DNA of 64,000 nt. It comes from Salaquimonas pukyongi (lineage in GTDB: Bacteria > Pseudomonadota > Alphaproteobacteria > Rhizobiales > Rhizobiaceae). The stretch lies in the NCBI RefSeq assembly GCF_001953055.1, contig NZ_CP019044.1, positions 1,178,001 to 1,242,000 of the forward strand, given 5' to 3'. This document shows, piece after piece, positions 8,899 through 18,203 of the stretch. The notes under the pieces were generated by a model that saw nothing but the letters and a program-made list of their open reading frames with translations, had not been told where the DNA came from and ran no database searches. Position 1 is the stretch's first letter, and the number at the start of each line of letters is the position of its first letter. The translations under genes were made by a program, and so were the position numbers.

Positions 8899-8995
8899 TT
8901 GTTAGACGAAATTGCCTAACAAACCGGTACCAGATTGTGCGGATTTGGGCCGTTTTGCTGCCAGCGCGGCCGGGATAGCTAACAAAACCTAACAA
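8899..8995. promoter_or_regulatory. Four CTAACAA-type boxes upstream of the sugar-phosphate transferase gene
   Basis: TTGTTAG at 8899-8905 and CTAACAA at 8916-8922 form an inverted pair with a 10-bp spacer, and CTAACAA recurs at 8979-8985 and 8989-8995. The cluster lies 85-180 bp before the ATG and is a plausible binding site for an exopolysaccharide regulator. No matching regulator is in the window. Confidence 0.4.
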
Positions 8996-9016
8996 TCAGT
9001 CGGCCAACGGACTGGG

Positions 9017-10144
9017 TTACAGGCAGGCGCGATAGGCTTCCATGACGTCGTGGGCCATCCCCTCTACGGAAAAGCGTTTCTGCAGGGCTTCCCGCATCTT
9101 CTTTGCCTGTTTTGACCGGTTTGGATTGCTGAGGGCTGCCGCCATGGCACCTGCAAGCGCCTTGGGATCGCCAGGCTCGACAAGGCGGCCGGCGTCATCA
9201 CCGAAGATTTCCGGTATGCCGCCGACCCTGGTGCAGATCACCGGTTTTTGTGCGGCAATCGCCTCCAGAACGATGTAAGGCATGGATTCAGCGCGGCTCG
9301 GCACGACAACGATATCGGCAAGCCCAAAGGCTTCCCGTGCCGGCATGGCGTCGTGCACGGTGATGTTTGCTTCAAGGCCGAGTTTGCCGATCATGGTCCG
9401 GTATCGGTCCTTGTCGGGACCGTCGCCCACAAAATGCGCCGTCGCCTTCTGAGTGGACGAATTGAGCATGGCCAGTGCGTGCAGGAACACATCCGGCCCC
9501 TTAAGGTCGCGCATCATGCCGATGTAAAGAAAATCGGCCGCTTTTGGGGAAGCGGCCACCGGTATGAATTCAGCCTTGGCAAGACCGTTGTAAACCAGAC
9601 GGGTCCGGCAGCGCGGTTCGCCGATCTTGCGGTGATAGCCGCGCTGTTCATAATCGCTGACGAAGAGGAGACAATCCGTCAGCCGTTCCATGGCCCGTTC
9701 GAGGGTGAAGAACAGTTTTCCCTTCAAACTGTTCTCATCGTAGTGGATCGAACCGCCATGGGGGCAATAAAGACGGGCAACGCTGGAACCTGATACCCGT
9801 AACACGGAGCCGATAATGCGTGCATAGGCGCCACCCTTGGCGCCGTGCGAATGCAGGATATCCGGCTTCAATTCCTTGAAATGCTTGTAACTTCTGTACA
9901 ACGCGGCAAGGTCACCCGGCGTGATCGCCCGCCGCATGGGAATGCGTGTCAGCCCCAGTGCAAGCTTTGGCTCAATTTCCCTGAACAACCGCTCTTCGTG
10001 CGGTCCCCCGGTAAGGGAATCGCAGAAAATGCCGATCTCGTGGCCCTGGGCAGCATGAAGGTCGATCAGGTCACGAACATGCCGGAAAATGCCGCCGACT
10101 GGCGATCTGAAGCAGTGGATGATCCGTAGCTTTTCATCTGGCAT
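9017..10144 (-). CDS. Glycosyltransferase family 4
   Basis: The 375-residue retaining glycosyltransferase has the GT-B layout: N-terminal FRSPVGGIFRHVRDLIDLHAAQG (a GGI/GG acceptor-side loop), the ILHSHGAKGG segment, and the C-terminal donor site EX7E motif in RAESMPYIVLEAIAAQKPVI, followed by GGIPEIF. It is cytoplasmic and would add a sugar to the growing lipid-linked repeat unit. It lies 15 bp downstream of the export lipoprotein gene and reads toward the priming transferase, consistent with one minus-strand unit. Sugar specificity cannot be inferred. Confidence 0.92.
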   Translation of the reverse strand: MPDEKLRIIHCFRSPVGGIFRHVRDLIDLHAAQGHEIGIFCDSLTGGPHEERLFREIEPKLALGLTRIPMRRAITPGDLAALYRSYKHFKELKPDILHSHGAKGGAYARIIGSVLRVSGSSVARLYCPHGGSIHYDENSLKGKLFFTLERAMERLTDCLLFVSDYEQRGYHRKIGEPRCRTRLVYNGLAKAEFIPVAASPKAADFLYIGMMRDLKGPDVFLHALAMLNSSTQKATAHFVGDGPDKDRYRTMIGKLGLEANITVHDAMPAREAFGLADIVVVPSRAESMPYIVLEAIAAQKPVICTRVGGIPEIFGDDAGRLVEPGDPKALAGAMAAALSNPNRSKQAKKMREALQKRFSVEGMAHDVMEAYRACL

Positions 10145-10159
10145 TTGCCGGCCGGACCC

Positions 10160-10791
10160 TCAGAACAACCGTTCGCGGACGTAGATGGTATCGCCAGGCA
10201 GCACAGGGTCACTGAGCGGTACCCTGCCGCTGAGCACCTTGCCGTTGATGTTGCGGGTGATATCGGCATTGGCCTGCTGGGCGCGGGGGGTAAAGCCGCC
10301 GGCAATGGCAACCGCATTTTGAACGGTCATACCGGGCACATATACATATTGTCCGGCAGAGCCGACCTCACCCATCACGAAGATGGGGCGATAGCGCTCC
10401 ACTTCCACCGACACATCGGGATCACGGATGAACCCGTTGCGCAGTTTGGCGGCAATATCCGCTTCGACTTCCTTGGGGTGCGGCCCCGTGCAGCAACGCT
10501 GCCGACAAGGGGAAAAGCAATATAGCCTGCCTTGTCCACCGAATAGGCATTGGTCAGTTCCTTTTGCTCGAAGACGGTGATGCGAATGGCATCGCCCGCG
10601 TCGAGGCGATAGGGCTGCTGAAGTGCGGCGTGAAAGGCTTCATCCACCGGCTGATAGGTGGCGCAACCGGAAACCAGCAAGCCGGACACAGCAACAGCGC
10701 CCAGGCTGCGCATAATCACGCTGGCCATTCGCCGGGATGTTCCGGAGAAGAATCCAAAAAGAAAGGGACGGGAAGGGTACTTTGAAGACAT
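10160..10791 (-). CDS. Polysaccharide export lipoprotein (Wza/ExoF family), with a frame break
   Basis: The N-terminal part has a lipoprotein signal peptide ending LVSGC, then the polysaccharide-export domain YRLDAGDAIRITVFEQKEL. The C-terminal part has YRPIFVMGEVGSAGQYVYVPGMTV, an SLBB-like domain. The two halves lie in different frames: adding one base to the G run at 10475-10478 restores TPKEVEADIAAKLRNGF and a single 210-residue protein. The product forms or contacts the outer-membrane channel for the glycan. It is divergent from the ExoP-like gene, the usual export pair. The break looks like a homopolymer error. Confidence 0.88.
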
Positions 10792-10837
10792 AACGCTTTC
10801 CGTAAAATGAAAAACCGCCGTTTCACCGGCTCTCCAT

Positions 10838-10852
10838 TTAATCCCTCATTAA
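10838..10852. promoter_or_regulatory. Perfect CtrA-type box TTAA-N7-TTAA
   Basis: TTAATCCCTCATTAA lies in the 222-bp divergent region between the export lipoprotein and the ExoP-like gene. It matches the alphaproteobacterial CtrA consensus TTAA-N7-TTAA exactly. Binding is not shown. Confidence 0.5.
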
Positions 10853-11013
10853 GGTTAATGCCCGGTAAAGGGTGCAGCCTTCCGGTTAAACAAAAAAGCC
10901 GGTTTGCTGTCGGGTTTTCGATATAAACAAATGACAACAGCCGGTGCGTCTTAACCCGATGGAAACCATGTTCGTTCATGGTCTGCTCACCATTATTGTA
11001 ACGGAGTGGGACC

Positions 11014-13215
11014 ATGTCAGGCGCGCGTACGCTTTCAGCCGATGTAGATATCGATATCAAGGGATTGCTTTCAGCCGTCTGGCGCAGAAAGTTTTTCCTG
11101 CTTTTGCTGACCCTTGTGGGCGGCGGCTTGCTGTTCGCCATGCTCGCCACCATTTCCCCGCGTTACAAATCCGATGCGCAGATCCTCATTAAAAAGCGCG
11201 AGTCGGTTTTCACCCGCATTCAGACCAACGAGTTCCAACCCAATGGCGGTGAATTCGACGAGGAGGCGGTCAAAAGCCAGGTTCTGGTGCTGAACTCCGA
11301 TGATCTGGCCGCGCAGGTGATCAAGAAACTCGATCTGGAAAATCATTCAGAGTTCAAGGGAAGTTCCAGCAAGGGATTGATCTCCCTGGCAACCGGCCTT
11401 CTGAAATCGCCGGAAGACAACAGTCCCGTGGCGGGCGCACCCGATACCGGACTTGACGTGTCGCCCAAGGTGCTCAAGCGGTTCAAAAAACAGCTGCTTG
11501 TTTATGCCGCGGAAAAATCCCGCGTCATCATTGTCGAGTTCTGGGCGCGGGACAAACGTCTGGCGCGCGACGTGCCGAACACGCTTGCCAATCTTTATCT
11601 TGAGACAACGCGCAATGCGACACTGGAAACCGATTCCGGCGCTGCCGAATGGCTAGGACCGGAGATCGAAAAACTGCGCGAGAAAGTGCAGCAGGCCGAA
11701 GCCAGGGTCGCCGAATTCCGTTCCCAGTCCGACATTCTCTTAGGCAACAACAATGCCCTGCTGGCAACTCAGCAGCTTTCTGAGGTTTCTTCCGAGCTTT
11801 CGCGCGTTCGCTCCGAGCGCACGGCGGCCGAAGCGCGCATTGATTCCATCCGCACAGCGCTCGCCAATGGCGGATCGCTGGATGTTATTCCGGAAGTCAT
11901 TTCCTCGCCCCTGATTCAGCGCCTGCGTGAACGCCAGGTGACGACCCAGACGGAAATCTCGGAGCTGTCGACAACCCTGTTGCCGAACCACCCGCGGATC
12001 AAGGCGCTGCGTTCGCAATTACCGGAAATAGAAAAACAGATCCGCAAGGCGGCGCAGAATATTCTCACCAGCCTGGAAAACTCCGTCGAGCGTTCCCGCA
12101 AGCAGGAACAGGTCCTGCTGCAGGAGGTCAACCGCTACAAGTCGGAATCGGCGCGGGTAGGCGAGGCCGAGGTGCAGTTGCGTGCCCTGGAGCGTGAGGC
12201 AACCGCCCAGCGCGAGCGTCTGGAAGGCTATCTGTTGCGCTTTAACGAGGCTGAAAGCCGGCAGAACTCCGGTTACGCCGCAAGCGAGGCCAAGATCATC
12301 GAACACGCGGTTCTGCCCGCCGGCAGCTACTTCCCCAAAGTGGTTCCCTTCACGCTGGCTGGCATGACAGCGCTGCTGGTGCTCGGCATTGTCGGCCTGT
12401 TGACGTTCGAACTGTTGAGCGGCCGGGCGTTCAGGCCTGTGGCGCCCATTCGTGAAGAAGACTATCCAATGCGCGCGGAGCCGCAAACGGTCCGTCCGGT
12501 TGCGGCGGCGCCAGCTCCGGCCGCCAGTCAGGCTCCGGCCAATCCGGATACTGCCGTCGCACCGCCATTGGTACCGGCTGAAAATGACCTGCTTCAGGAT
12601 GTTCCCATTCCGCCCCGTACCCAGGCAGCCGCCAATGACACAGACGCCTTTGCACCGGAGTTTGCCGTCAAGGCGCTGCAGAACATGGGCCGGGCGGCGA
12701 TCGCCGTGGTCAATCCATCCAACCGGGGCGACAATGGCACCCTGGTAAGCGAAACCGCACGCCAACTCTCGGCGTCCGGCAGGTCGGTCGTCGTGGCAGA
12801 CTTCTCAGGCAACGGCACCACTGCGCTGAAAATGCTCGGAAGCCTGCCGCAAACCGGGTTCTTTGATGTTCTTGCAGGGCGGGCAACCTTGCGCGAGGTC
12901 TTGTTTGTCGACCAGGGCGGTGGCGTTCACGTGCTGGCTTCCGGCAACAATGAGCAGGGCGCGTCCATGGACAATCTGTCCCAGGTCGCCGAAGCCCTGG
13001 AAGCAAGCTACGACTACGCGATCTTCGATTGCGGTGATGCCGGAGTTGCCGGAATTTCACGCATTGCCGGCGGCCATACGGTGGTTCTGGTCTCCGTGAC
13101 GCCGCACACCGTTGAGCCGGGACAACGCATTGAACGTGAGCTCAAGGCAGCCGGCTTTTCCGAGACCATCATGGTGCGCGATCATCCGTTTGCTGCAGCA
13201 GCGCATGTTGCCTGA
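11014..13215 (+). CDS. ExoP/GumC-like polysaccharide co-polymerase with a degenerate kinase-like domain
   Basis: The 733-residue inner-membrane protein has a Wzz domain after a first membrane helix (about residues 27-49), a long coiled coil (about 215-420), a second helix near 445-468, a Pro/Ala-rich linker and a C-terminal NTPase-like domain. In bacterial tyrosine kinases this last domain starts with a Walker A loop; here the place holds NPSNRGDNGTLV with no GK[ST]. Walker A' (VVVADFSGN) and Walker B (YAIFDCGDAG) remain, and there is no C-terminal tyrosine cluster. It probably sets chain length without kinase activity. It is divergent from the export lipoprotein gene. Confidence 0.88.
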   Translation: MSGARTLSADVDIDIKGLLSAVWRRKFFLLLLTLVGGGLLFAMLATISPRYKSDAQILIKKRESVFTRIQTNEFQPNGGEFDEEAVKSQVLVLNSDDLAAQVIKKLDLENHSEFKGSSSKGLISLATGLLKSPEDNSPVAGAPDTGLDVSPKVLKRFKKQLLVYAAEKSRVIIVEFWARDKRLARDVPNTLANLYLETTRNATLETDSGAAEWLGPEIEKLREKVQQAEARVAEFRSQSDILLGNNNALLATQQLSEVSSELSRVRSERTAAEARIDSIRTALANGGSLDVIPEVISSPLIQRLRERQVTTQTEISELSTTLLPNHPRIKALRSQLPEIEKQIRKAAQNILTSLENSVERSRKQEQVLLQEVNRYKSESARVGEAEVQLRALEREATAQRERLEGYLLRFNEAESRQNSGYAASEAKIIEHAVLPAGSYFPKVVPFTLAGMTALLVLGIVGLLTFELLSGRAFRPVAPIREEDYPMRAEPQTVRPVAAAPAPAASQAPANPDTAVAPPLVPAENDLLQDVPIPPRTQAAANDTDAFAPEFAVKALQNMGRAAIAVVNPSNRGDNGTLVSETARQLSASGRSVVVADFSGNGTTALKMLGSLPQTGFFDVLAGRATLREVLFVDQGGGVHVLASGNNEQGASMDNLSQVAEALEASYDYAIFDCGDAGVAGISRIAGGHTVVLVSVTPHTVEPGQRIERELKAAGFSETIMVRDHPFAAAAHVA

Positions 13216-13237
13216 AGGGGCGGGCAAAGCTGGTTCG

Positions 13238-14449
13238 TTAATTCATAAACTGCAGCCGGGCTTTGAGTTTGCGAAAATCCTTGTAAAGCGACCAGTACCG
13301 CTCGTCTTCGCGCACAATGCGCCGCAGGCCGCCATACAGCTTGCGCAGGGCGATTACAGGAAGCGCTGCCCGGTTGAAGGGCATCAGCGTTTCATAGGTT
13401 TCGATGCGTTCAGAACTCCACGAACGCTTGTAGCGTTCATCCCCGGCACCCAGATCCATCTGGACATAGCCTTCACAGCAAAGCTTCTCCACCACCAGAT
13501 ACAGCAGCATCTCGCCGGGTGACAGTTTTTCCCAGCCGCTGGCGATTGAGGAGAAATAGCCGGAGAACCGCCTGTTGTGCGCACCGCCGCCAAAAATGGC
13601 GACAATCTCGCCCTTTATTTTCAGGGCGAAGATCTGCAACAGCGGTTCGCTGTCATGAAGCGACTTGCGCGCCAGTTTTTTCAGGAAGGCCTTGGTTTCC
13701 TGTCCGGCAAAGACATCCCGGATGCCCAATTCCTTCAGCCGGCGGGATTTCTGCTCGAAGAACACATCAATGATGTGTTCGACTTCCGGCAGGCTTTGCG
13801 GCGTGACGAATTCATATCCGCCCATCGACTCGGCCATACGCACCTGCTGCCGGAATTTCTTGCGCTTGCGCTTGCCATTGCCGCGGGCAAGCGTTGCATC
13901 AAAGCCGCCTTCAAGGTCAAGTACATAGGCGGGGTTGCCGCTGCGATGTGCCTGCGAGCCAATGACGGAATTCGGCTTTCCAAGCCAAGTCTGCGGCTGG
14001 CAGCACAAGGCGACATAGCCAACGCCGGGCAGAATGCGGCGCAGCCGGGTATAGATTCGGTCAAAACTCTGCGGCCCGAGCCGGCCGGCATATTCCGGCG
14101 AAACGATACCGATGTTGAAGTTGACATGGCTGCCGCCGGCAAACTTCAACCGACGCACCCACCGGCCGTGAATTGACAGCGGCAGAATGAACACGATTTT
14201 GCCCTCATGCCGGCCAACGGCAATGAAGGGATGAATGTTTTTTCTGGAGGCATATTCCTGAAGATAGGTCTCAATCCACTCAAACCGCTGGTAAACGGAA
14301 ACCGGTGCGGTTTTTTCCAGCGCTTCCCATTCTTCCCTGAGCCCCTGCGCGCTGCCATGGATCGACAAGTCGATTTCATCAGCCAGAATGCGAACATCCC
14401 TGGCGGCGGCAATGGATTTTCCGGCGTTCAGTACAGCGGCGCGCGACAC
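13238..14449 (-). CDS. FemAB/BioF2-like GNAT acetyltransferase (CelD/BcsL family)
   Basis: The 403-residue protein fits the PF13480-type acetyltransferase found in polysaccharide loci. Features include EEWEALEKTAPVSVYQRFEW near the N terminus, a basic stretch GNGKRKRKKFRQQ, and the C-terminal GNAT half with EIVAIFGGGAHNRRFSGYFSS and YVQMDLGAGDERYKRSW. The start is a GTG at 14449 preceded by AGGAAAAAC. It most likely acylates a sugar or an amino-sugar of the exopolysaccharide. It converges with the ExoP-like gene and is divergent from the deacetylase gene; acceptor and donor are unknown. Confidence 0.78.
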   Translation of the reverse strand: MSRAAVLNAGKSIAAARDVRILADEIDLSIHGSAQGLREEWEALEKTAPVSVYQRFEWIETYLQEYASRKNIHPFIAVGRHEGKIVFILPLSIHGRWVRRLKFAGGSHVNFNIGIVSPEYAGRLGPQSFDRIYTRLRRILPGVGYVALCCQPQTWLGKPNSVIGSQAHRSGNPAYVLDLEGGFDATLARGNGKRKRKKFRQQVRMAESMGGYEFVTPQSLPEVEHIIDVFFEQKSRRLKELGIRDVFAGQETKAFLKKLARKSLHDSEPLLQIFALKIKGEIVAIFGGGAHNRRFSGYFSSIASGWEKLSPGEMLLYLVVEKLCCEGYVQMDLGAGDERYKRSWSSERIETYETLMPFNRAALPVIALRKLYGGLRRIVREDERYWSLYKDFRKLKARLQFMN

Positions 14450-14567
14450 GTTTTTCCTGGCTCATGCGTTGGAACTGTTGATCGGCTGCACGCTATCAAC
14501 CGAATCTAAATAATCCATGATTAGCTTGGGTCCGTACTGGTTTTCCCTAACAGCAGGTTAACGCACA

Positions 14568-15623
14568 ATGCCCGGAACGCTCGCAACCCGCATCATGCTT
14601 GAAGCGATCCGGCTTTCAGGCGCTGCCAATCTGGCCAATGAACGTTTGCGGGGTATCGGCTCAATCCTGATGCTGCACCGGGTGTGCAAGCCTGAAAACA
14701 ACGGCTTTGCGCCCAATGCGCACCTGTCGGTGACGCCGGAATTTCTCGACCGTCTTGCTGATGCCCTGTCGCGCAGCATTTTCGAGTTCGTCAGCATGGA
14801 TCAAGCTGCCCAGCGCATTCGCGACAGCGGCAAGGGCAACCGGCCGTTTATTGCCGTAACCCTGGATGATGGCTACAGAGACAACCTGCAAAATGCCGTG
14901 CCGGTTTTCCGCAAATACAACATACCCTACACGGTTTTTGTTGCGCCGGGCCTTGTCGACGGGCGCGCCAGTTTGTGGTGGGAAGACCTTGCCGCGGTGC
15001 TTGAAGCCCGCAACACACTGTATTTCGACTGGAAGGGCCTGCGCCGCGAACTGCCCCTGTCAAACCACAAGGAAAAGCAGGAAGCCTTTGATTATCTGAT
15101 GGCCTATCTGACCAATGAGGTCAGCGAGGACGATCAGCGCCGCATCGTTTCAGGGCTTTGCGGGATGTCCGGCGTGGATGCCGAGGCCCACAGGGCACAA
15201 TCGATCATGACCTGGCAGGAGCTCAAAGAGCTTTCTTCCGACCCGCTCTGCACTCTGGGTGCCCATACCATCGGCCATTATGCACTTGCCCGGCTCAACG
15301 AACAGGATGCCATTGCAGAACTTGAAGAAAGCCGGTCCCTGATCGAACTTGAAACCGGCATTCGCCCAAAGCACTTTGCCTATCCCTACGGCTATCCTGC
15401 TGCCGCCGGCGAACGGGAGTTTGTCCTTGCCGGGCGTTGTGGTTATGAAACCGCCGTCACGACCCGCCATGGCGTCGTGTACCGCGACCATGCGAACCAT
15501 TTGACAGCCCTGCCGCGCATTTCCCTTAACGGGCATTTTCAGAAACTGCGCTATGTGCGCGCCCTGCTTTCTGGCACCACCACGAGACTTGCCAACAAGG
15601 GCAGGCGGCTGAATGTCGCCTGA
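14568..15623 (+). CDS. Polysaccharide deacetylase (CE4/NodB fold)
   Basis: The 351-residue protein has the NodB-fold metal motif TLDDGYRDN (catalytic Asp plus metal Asp) and LGAHTIGHYALARL, in which the two His residues would bind the metal, and later AYPYGYP. It would remove N- or O-acetyl groups from a glycan. No signal peptide is visible, so it may act on cytoplasmic intermediates or be a lipid-linked-sugar deacetylase. It is the outermost gene of the polysaccharide locus. ATG at 14568 follows CAGCAGGTTAACGCACA, a weak ribosome site. Confidence 0.87.
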   Translation: MPGTLATRIMLEAIRLSGAANLANERLRGIGSILMLHRVCKPENNGFAPNAHLSVTPEFLDRLADALSRSIFEFVSMDQAAQRIRDSGKGNRPFIAVTLDDGYRDNLQNAVPVFRKYNIPYTVFVAPGLVDGRASLWWEDLAAVLEARNTLYFDWKGLRRELPLSNHKEKQEAFDYLMAYLTNEVSEDDQRRIVSGLCGMSGVDAEAHRAQSIMTWQELKELSSDPLCTLGAHTIGHYALARLNEQDAIAELEESRSLIELETGIRPKHFAYPYGYPAAAGEREFVLAGRCGYETAVTTRHGVVYRDHANHLTALPRISLNGHFQKLRYVRALLSGTTTRLANKGRRLNVA

Positions 15624-15631
15624 AGCCTCGC

Positions 15632-15844
15632 CTATTTACCGCTCGGCAGGCGGATCATCCAGCTGACGATGAACATTGCCGGCACCACCCATAAAATTCC
15701 GGTCAGGAAGAAGTAGAGCATGTGCACCCACCAGGGCGAATTCCCCAGATGGGCGGTTGCGATCGCGGTTGCCACCAGCGCATAAACGACAACCAGCGCC
15801 ACCAGGGCGATCATGCCGAAAATCTTCTTGATGGCTACAGGCAT
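15632..15844 (-). CDS. DUF2842 membrane protein
   Basis: A 70-residue protein with two membrane helices (MIALVALVVVYALVATAIA and LYFFLTGILWVVPAMFIVSWM) separated by a short loop HLGNSPWWVH. It matches DUF2842, a small alphaproteobacterial family usually found next to the heme A synthase gene, as here. ATG at 15844 follows GGAGAAAACAGCC; a longer frame to 15910 has no good ribosome site. Function is unknown; association with cytochrome oxidase assembly is suggested only by context. Confidence 0.8.
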   Translation of the reverse strand: MPVAIKKIFGMIALVALVVVYALVATAIATAHLGNSPWWVHMLYFFLTGILWVVPAMFIVSWMIRLPSGK

Positions 15845-16079
15845 GGCTGTTTTCTCCGGAACGGGCGCGGCGATCTTGGCGGGCAGGGCGTCGTGGGGCC
15901 ACACATCCATGAAACCGGAAGCATTCTATAGGCGATCGGTATCATTGCGCCATACGCGACGTGATGTCCCATCAAGGCGAGCCCCGCTTTGGGCTATTCC
16001 CCATGTCAGTTGAACTGGCCATGGTGGCCGCCATTTTCATGTTGCCTGCCGCTTATGCCAGCAGATAAGCAAAACCGGA

Positions 16080-17174
16080 ATGCCGATGGAAGATGAAAAC
16101 CCGATCGAAGCTGCAATTGAGCGCGAACGCGGCAACCGCAACCTGCTGCGCTGGTGGCTATATTTCGTCTGCCTGATGATATTGGTGATGGTGGTCGTCG
16201 GCGGCGCAACCAGGCTGACCGATTCCGGCCTTTCGATCACCGAATGGAAGCCGGTCCACGGCATCATCCCCCCGCTTTCTGCGTCCGATTGGCACGATGA
16301 GTTCGAAAAGTACAGGCAGATCCCCGAATACCAGCTTCAGAATGCGGGAATGAGCCTTGATGCTTTCAAGACGATCTTCTGGTGGGAGTGGGGCCACCGC
16401 TTCCTCGGCCGCATGATCGGCCTGGTATTCGCCATTCCGCTCATTGTCTTCTGGCTTTCAGGCCGCATCGAAACCAGGCTCAAGCCGAAACTGCTTTTCC
16501 TGCTGGCGCTGGGCGGTCTTCAGGGTTTCATCGGCTGGTGGATGGTAAAATCGGGCTTGGTCGACCGCGTCGATGTCAGTCAGTACCGGCTTGCCGTCCA
16601 CCTGACGCTGGCCTGCGTGATTTTTGCCTATGCCTTCTGGATTGCACGGGGACTGGCGCCCCACACGACCACCCGTGACGTGCCGCGGCACGTTGCCATT
16701 CTTGCGCCTGTGGTCGTGCTGGCAATCCTCGCGCAGGTGTTTCTCGGCGGACTGGTGGCCGGCCTCGATGCCGGACTCGCGTCCAATGAATGGCCGAAAA
16801 TGCTGGGCGAGTGGGTGCCGGAAGCCATCTGGGACCTTGCGCCCATCTGGCTCAACTGGTTTGAGAACCCGATTTCCGTCCAGTTCAACCACCGCCTGGG
16901 CGGCTATCTGCTTTTTGTGTTGATCCTGGCCCAGGCCTGGGTGGCGCTGCGCAGCGGTGCTGAACGCCAGCACAAGCGCCGCACGCTGCTCATCGTGCTG
17001 ATTGGTTTTGTCCAGCTTGCCCTTGGTATCCTGACCGTGCTTTGGGAAGTGCCGCTCCATGCCGCCCTTGCGCATCAGGCGGTGGCGGTGGTCCTGCTGG
17101 CGGCAGCCATCGCCCATTGGCGCGGCATTGTCGGGCCGTATTCGCCGGTAACGGGGCTGGAAGTGCGTGCGTGA
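16080..17174 (+). CDS. ctaA: Heme A synthase CtaA (COX15 type)
   Basis: The 364-residue protein has eight predicted membrane helices in two fourfold bundles. The family motifs are visible: GGATRLTDSGLSITEWKPV, WWEWGHRFLGR with a heme-ligand His, QYRLAVHLTLA, and the second bundle's VQFNHRLGGYL and HAALAHQAVA. It oxidises the C8 methyl of heme O to make heme A for cytochrome oxidase. Length is that of the alphaproteobacterial type 2 enzyme. It is divergent from the DUF2842 gene and convergent with argC, four bases apart. Confidence 0.96.
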   Translation: MPMEDENPIEAAIERERGNRNLLRWWLYFVCLMILVMVVVGGATRLTDSGLSITEWKPVHGIIPPLSASDWHDEFEKYRQIPEYQLQNAGMSLDAFKTIFWWEWGHRFLGRMIGLVFAIPLIVFWLSGRIETRLKPKLLFLLALGGLQGFIGWWMVKSGLVDRVDVSQYRLAVHLTLACVIFAYAFWIARGLAPHTTTRDVPRHVAILAPVVVLAILAQVFLGGLVAGLDAGLASNEWPKMLGEWVPEAIWDLAPIWLNWFENPISVQFNHRLGGYLLFVLILAQAWVALRSGAERQHKRRTLLIVLIGFVQLALGILTVLWEVPLHAALAHQAVAVVLLAAAIAHWRGIVGPYSPVTGLEVRA

Positions 17175-17178
17175 ATAT

Positions 17179-18116
17179 CTATGCGCCCAACATGATGTCC
17201 ATGTTCTGCACGGCGGCGCCTGACGCGCCCTTGCCCAGATTGTCCAGAGAGGCAACCAGATTGACCTGGCCCGCGCCTGCGGTGCCGCAGACATAGAGCT
17301 TCATGCGGTCGGTACCGCGCATTTCTTCCGGGTCCAGCCGGTTGGCCGCCGCCACATCCTTCAGGCTGACCACCTCGATCACCTCCTGCCCTGCATAATG
17401 CTCGTCATAACAGTGGTGGATTGCGGCCAGCGAAGCATCGTTCAACAATTCCACATGCAGCGGAATGTTGACCAGCATGCCCTGGGCAAACCGGCCCACA
17501 TTGGGCGTGAAGATCGGTTCGCGTGCAAGTCCCGCCCGGTTGACGATTTCCGGCACATGCTTGTGCTTTAGCGGCATGGCATAAAGGAAGTGGTTGGCGG
17601 TGATCGCCCCTTCGGCCTGCGGATTTTCCATCTGTTCGATCATCTGCTTGCCGCCGCCCGAATAGCCCGAAACCGCATTGATGGTGACCGGATAATCCGC
17701 AGGTAGCTGCCCCGACACGATCAGCGGGCGCAGCAGCGCAATGGCACCGGTGGAATAGCAGCCGGGATTGGAAACGAACCGCGCCGCAGCAATCTTCTCG
17801 CGCTGGCCGGCTTCCAGTTCCGCAAAACCGTAAACCCAGTCGGGCGCTGACCGGAAGGCGGTCGAAGCATCGATCACCCGCGTTGTCTCATTGTCGGCGG
17901 CAGCCAGCATCTCAACCGCCTCGCGGCTTGCATCGTCCGGCAGGCATAAAATGACGAGGTCGGCCTCATTGAGCAGCCGGGCACGCACATCGGCATTGCG
18001 CCGCTTCTCATGGGGATCGACAGCACCTCAAGATCATCGCGCACGGCAAGCCGTTCGCGGATCTGCAGACCCGTCGTGCCGTGTTCTCCGTCAATGAAAA
18101 TCCGCGGTTTTGTCAT
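17179..18116 (-). CDS. argC: N-acetyl-gamma-glutamyl-phosphate reductase (type 2), with a frame break
   Basis: ArgC reduces N-acetylglutamyl phosphate in arginine synthesis. The N terminus [17 protein letters not shown] gives the NADP-binding site and [17 protein letters not shown] holds the catalytic Cys. The raw frame breaks after EVLSIP; adding one base to the G run at 18012-18015 restores [22 protein letters not shown] and a single 312-residue enzyme, the normal length of the short type. As with fabH, the sequence on both sides is perfectly conserved, which points to a homopolymer error. speB lies immediately upstream on the same strand, the usual rhizobial order. Confidence 0.93.
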
Positions 18117-18203
18117 GGAGTGGTTTCCGGAAAAAGATTCAGAATCAATGCGTTGCAGAAAACACCGGAATCTGAATCGATACTTTAGCCGCCAGCAAGC
18201 AGA

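Noticed and set aside
18136-18178. Inverted repeat GATTCAGA/TCTGAATC between argC and speB
   Set aside because: Arms of 8 bp separated by 27 bp without a T run; too weak to call a terminator or operator.
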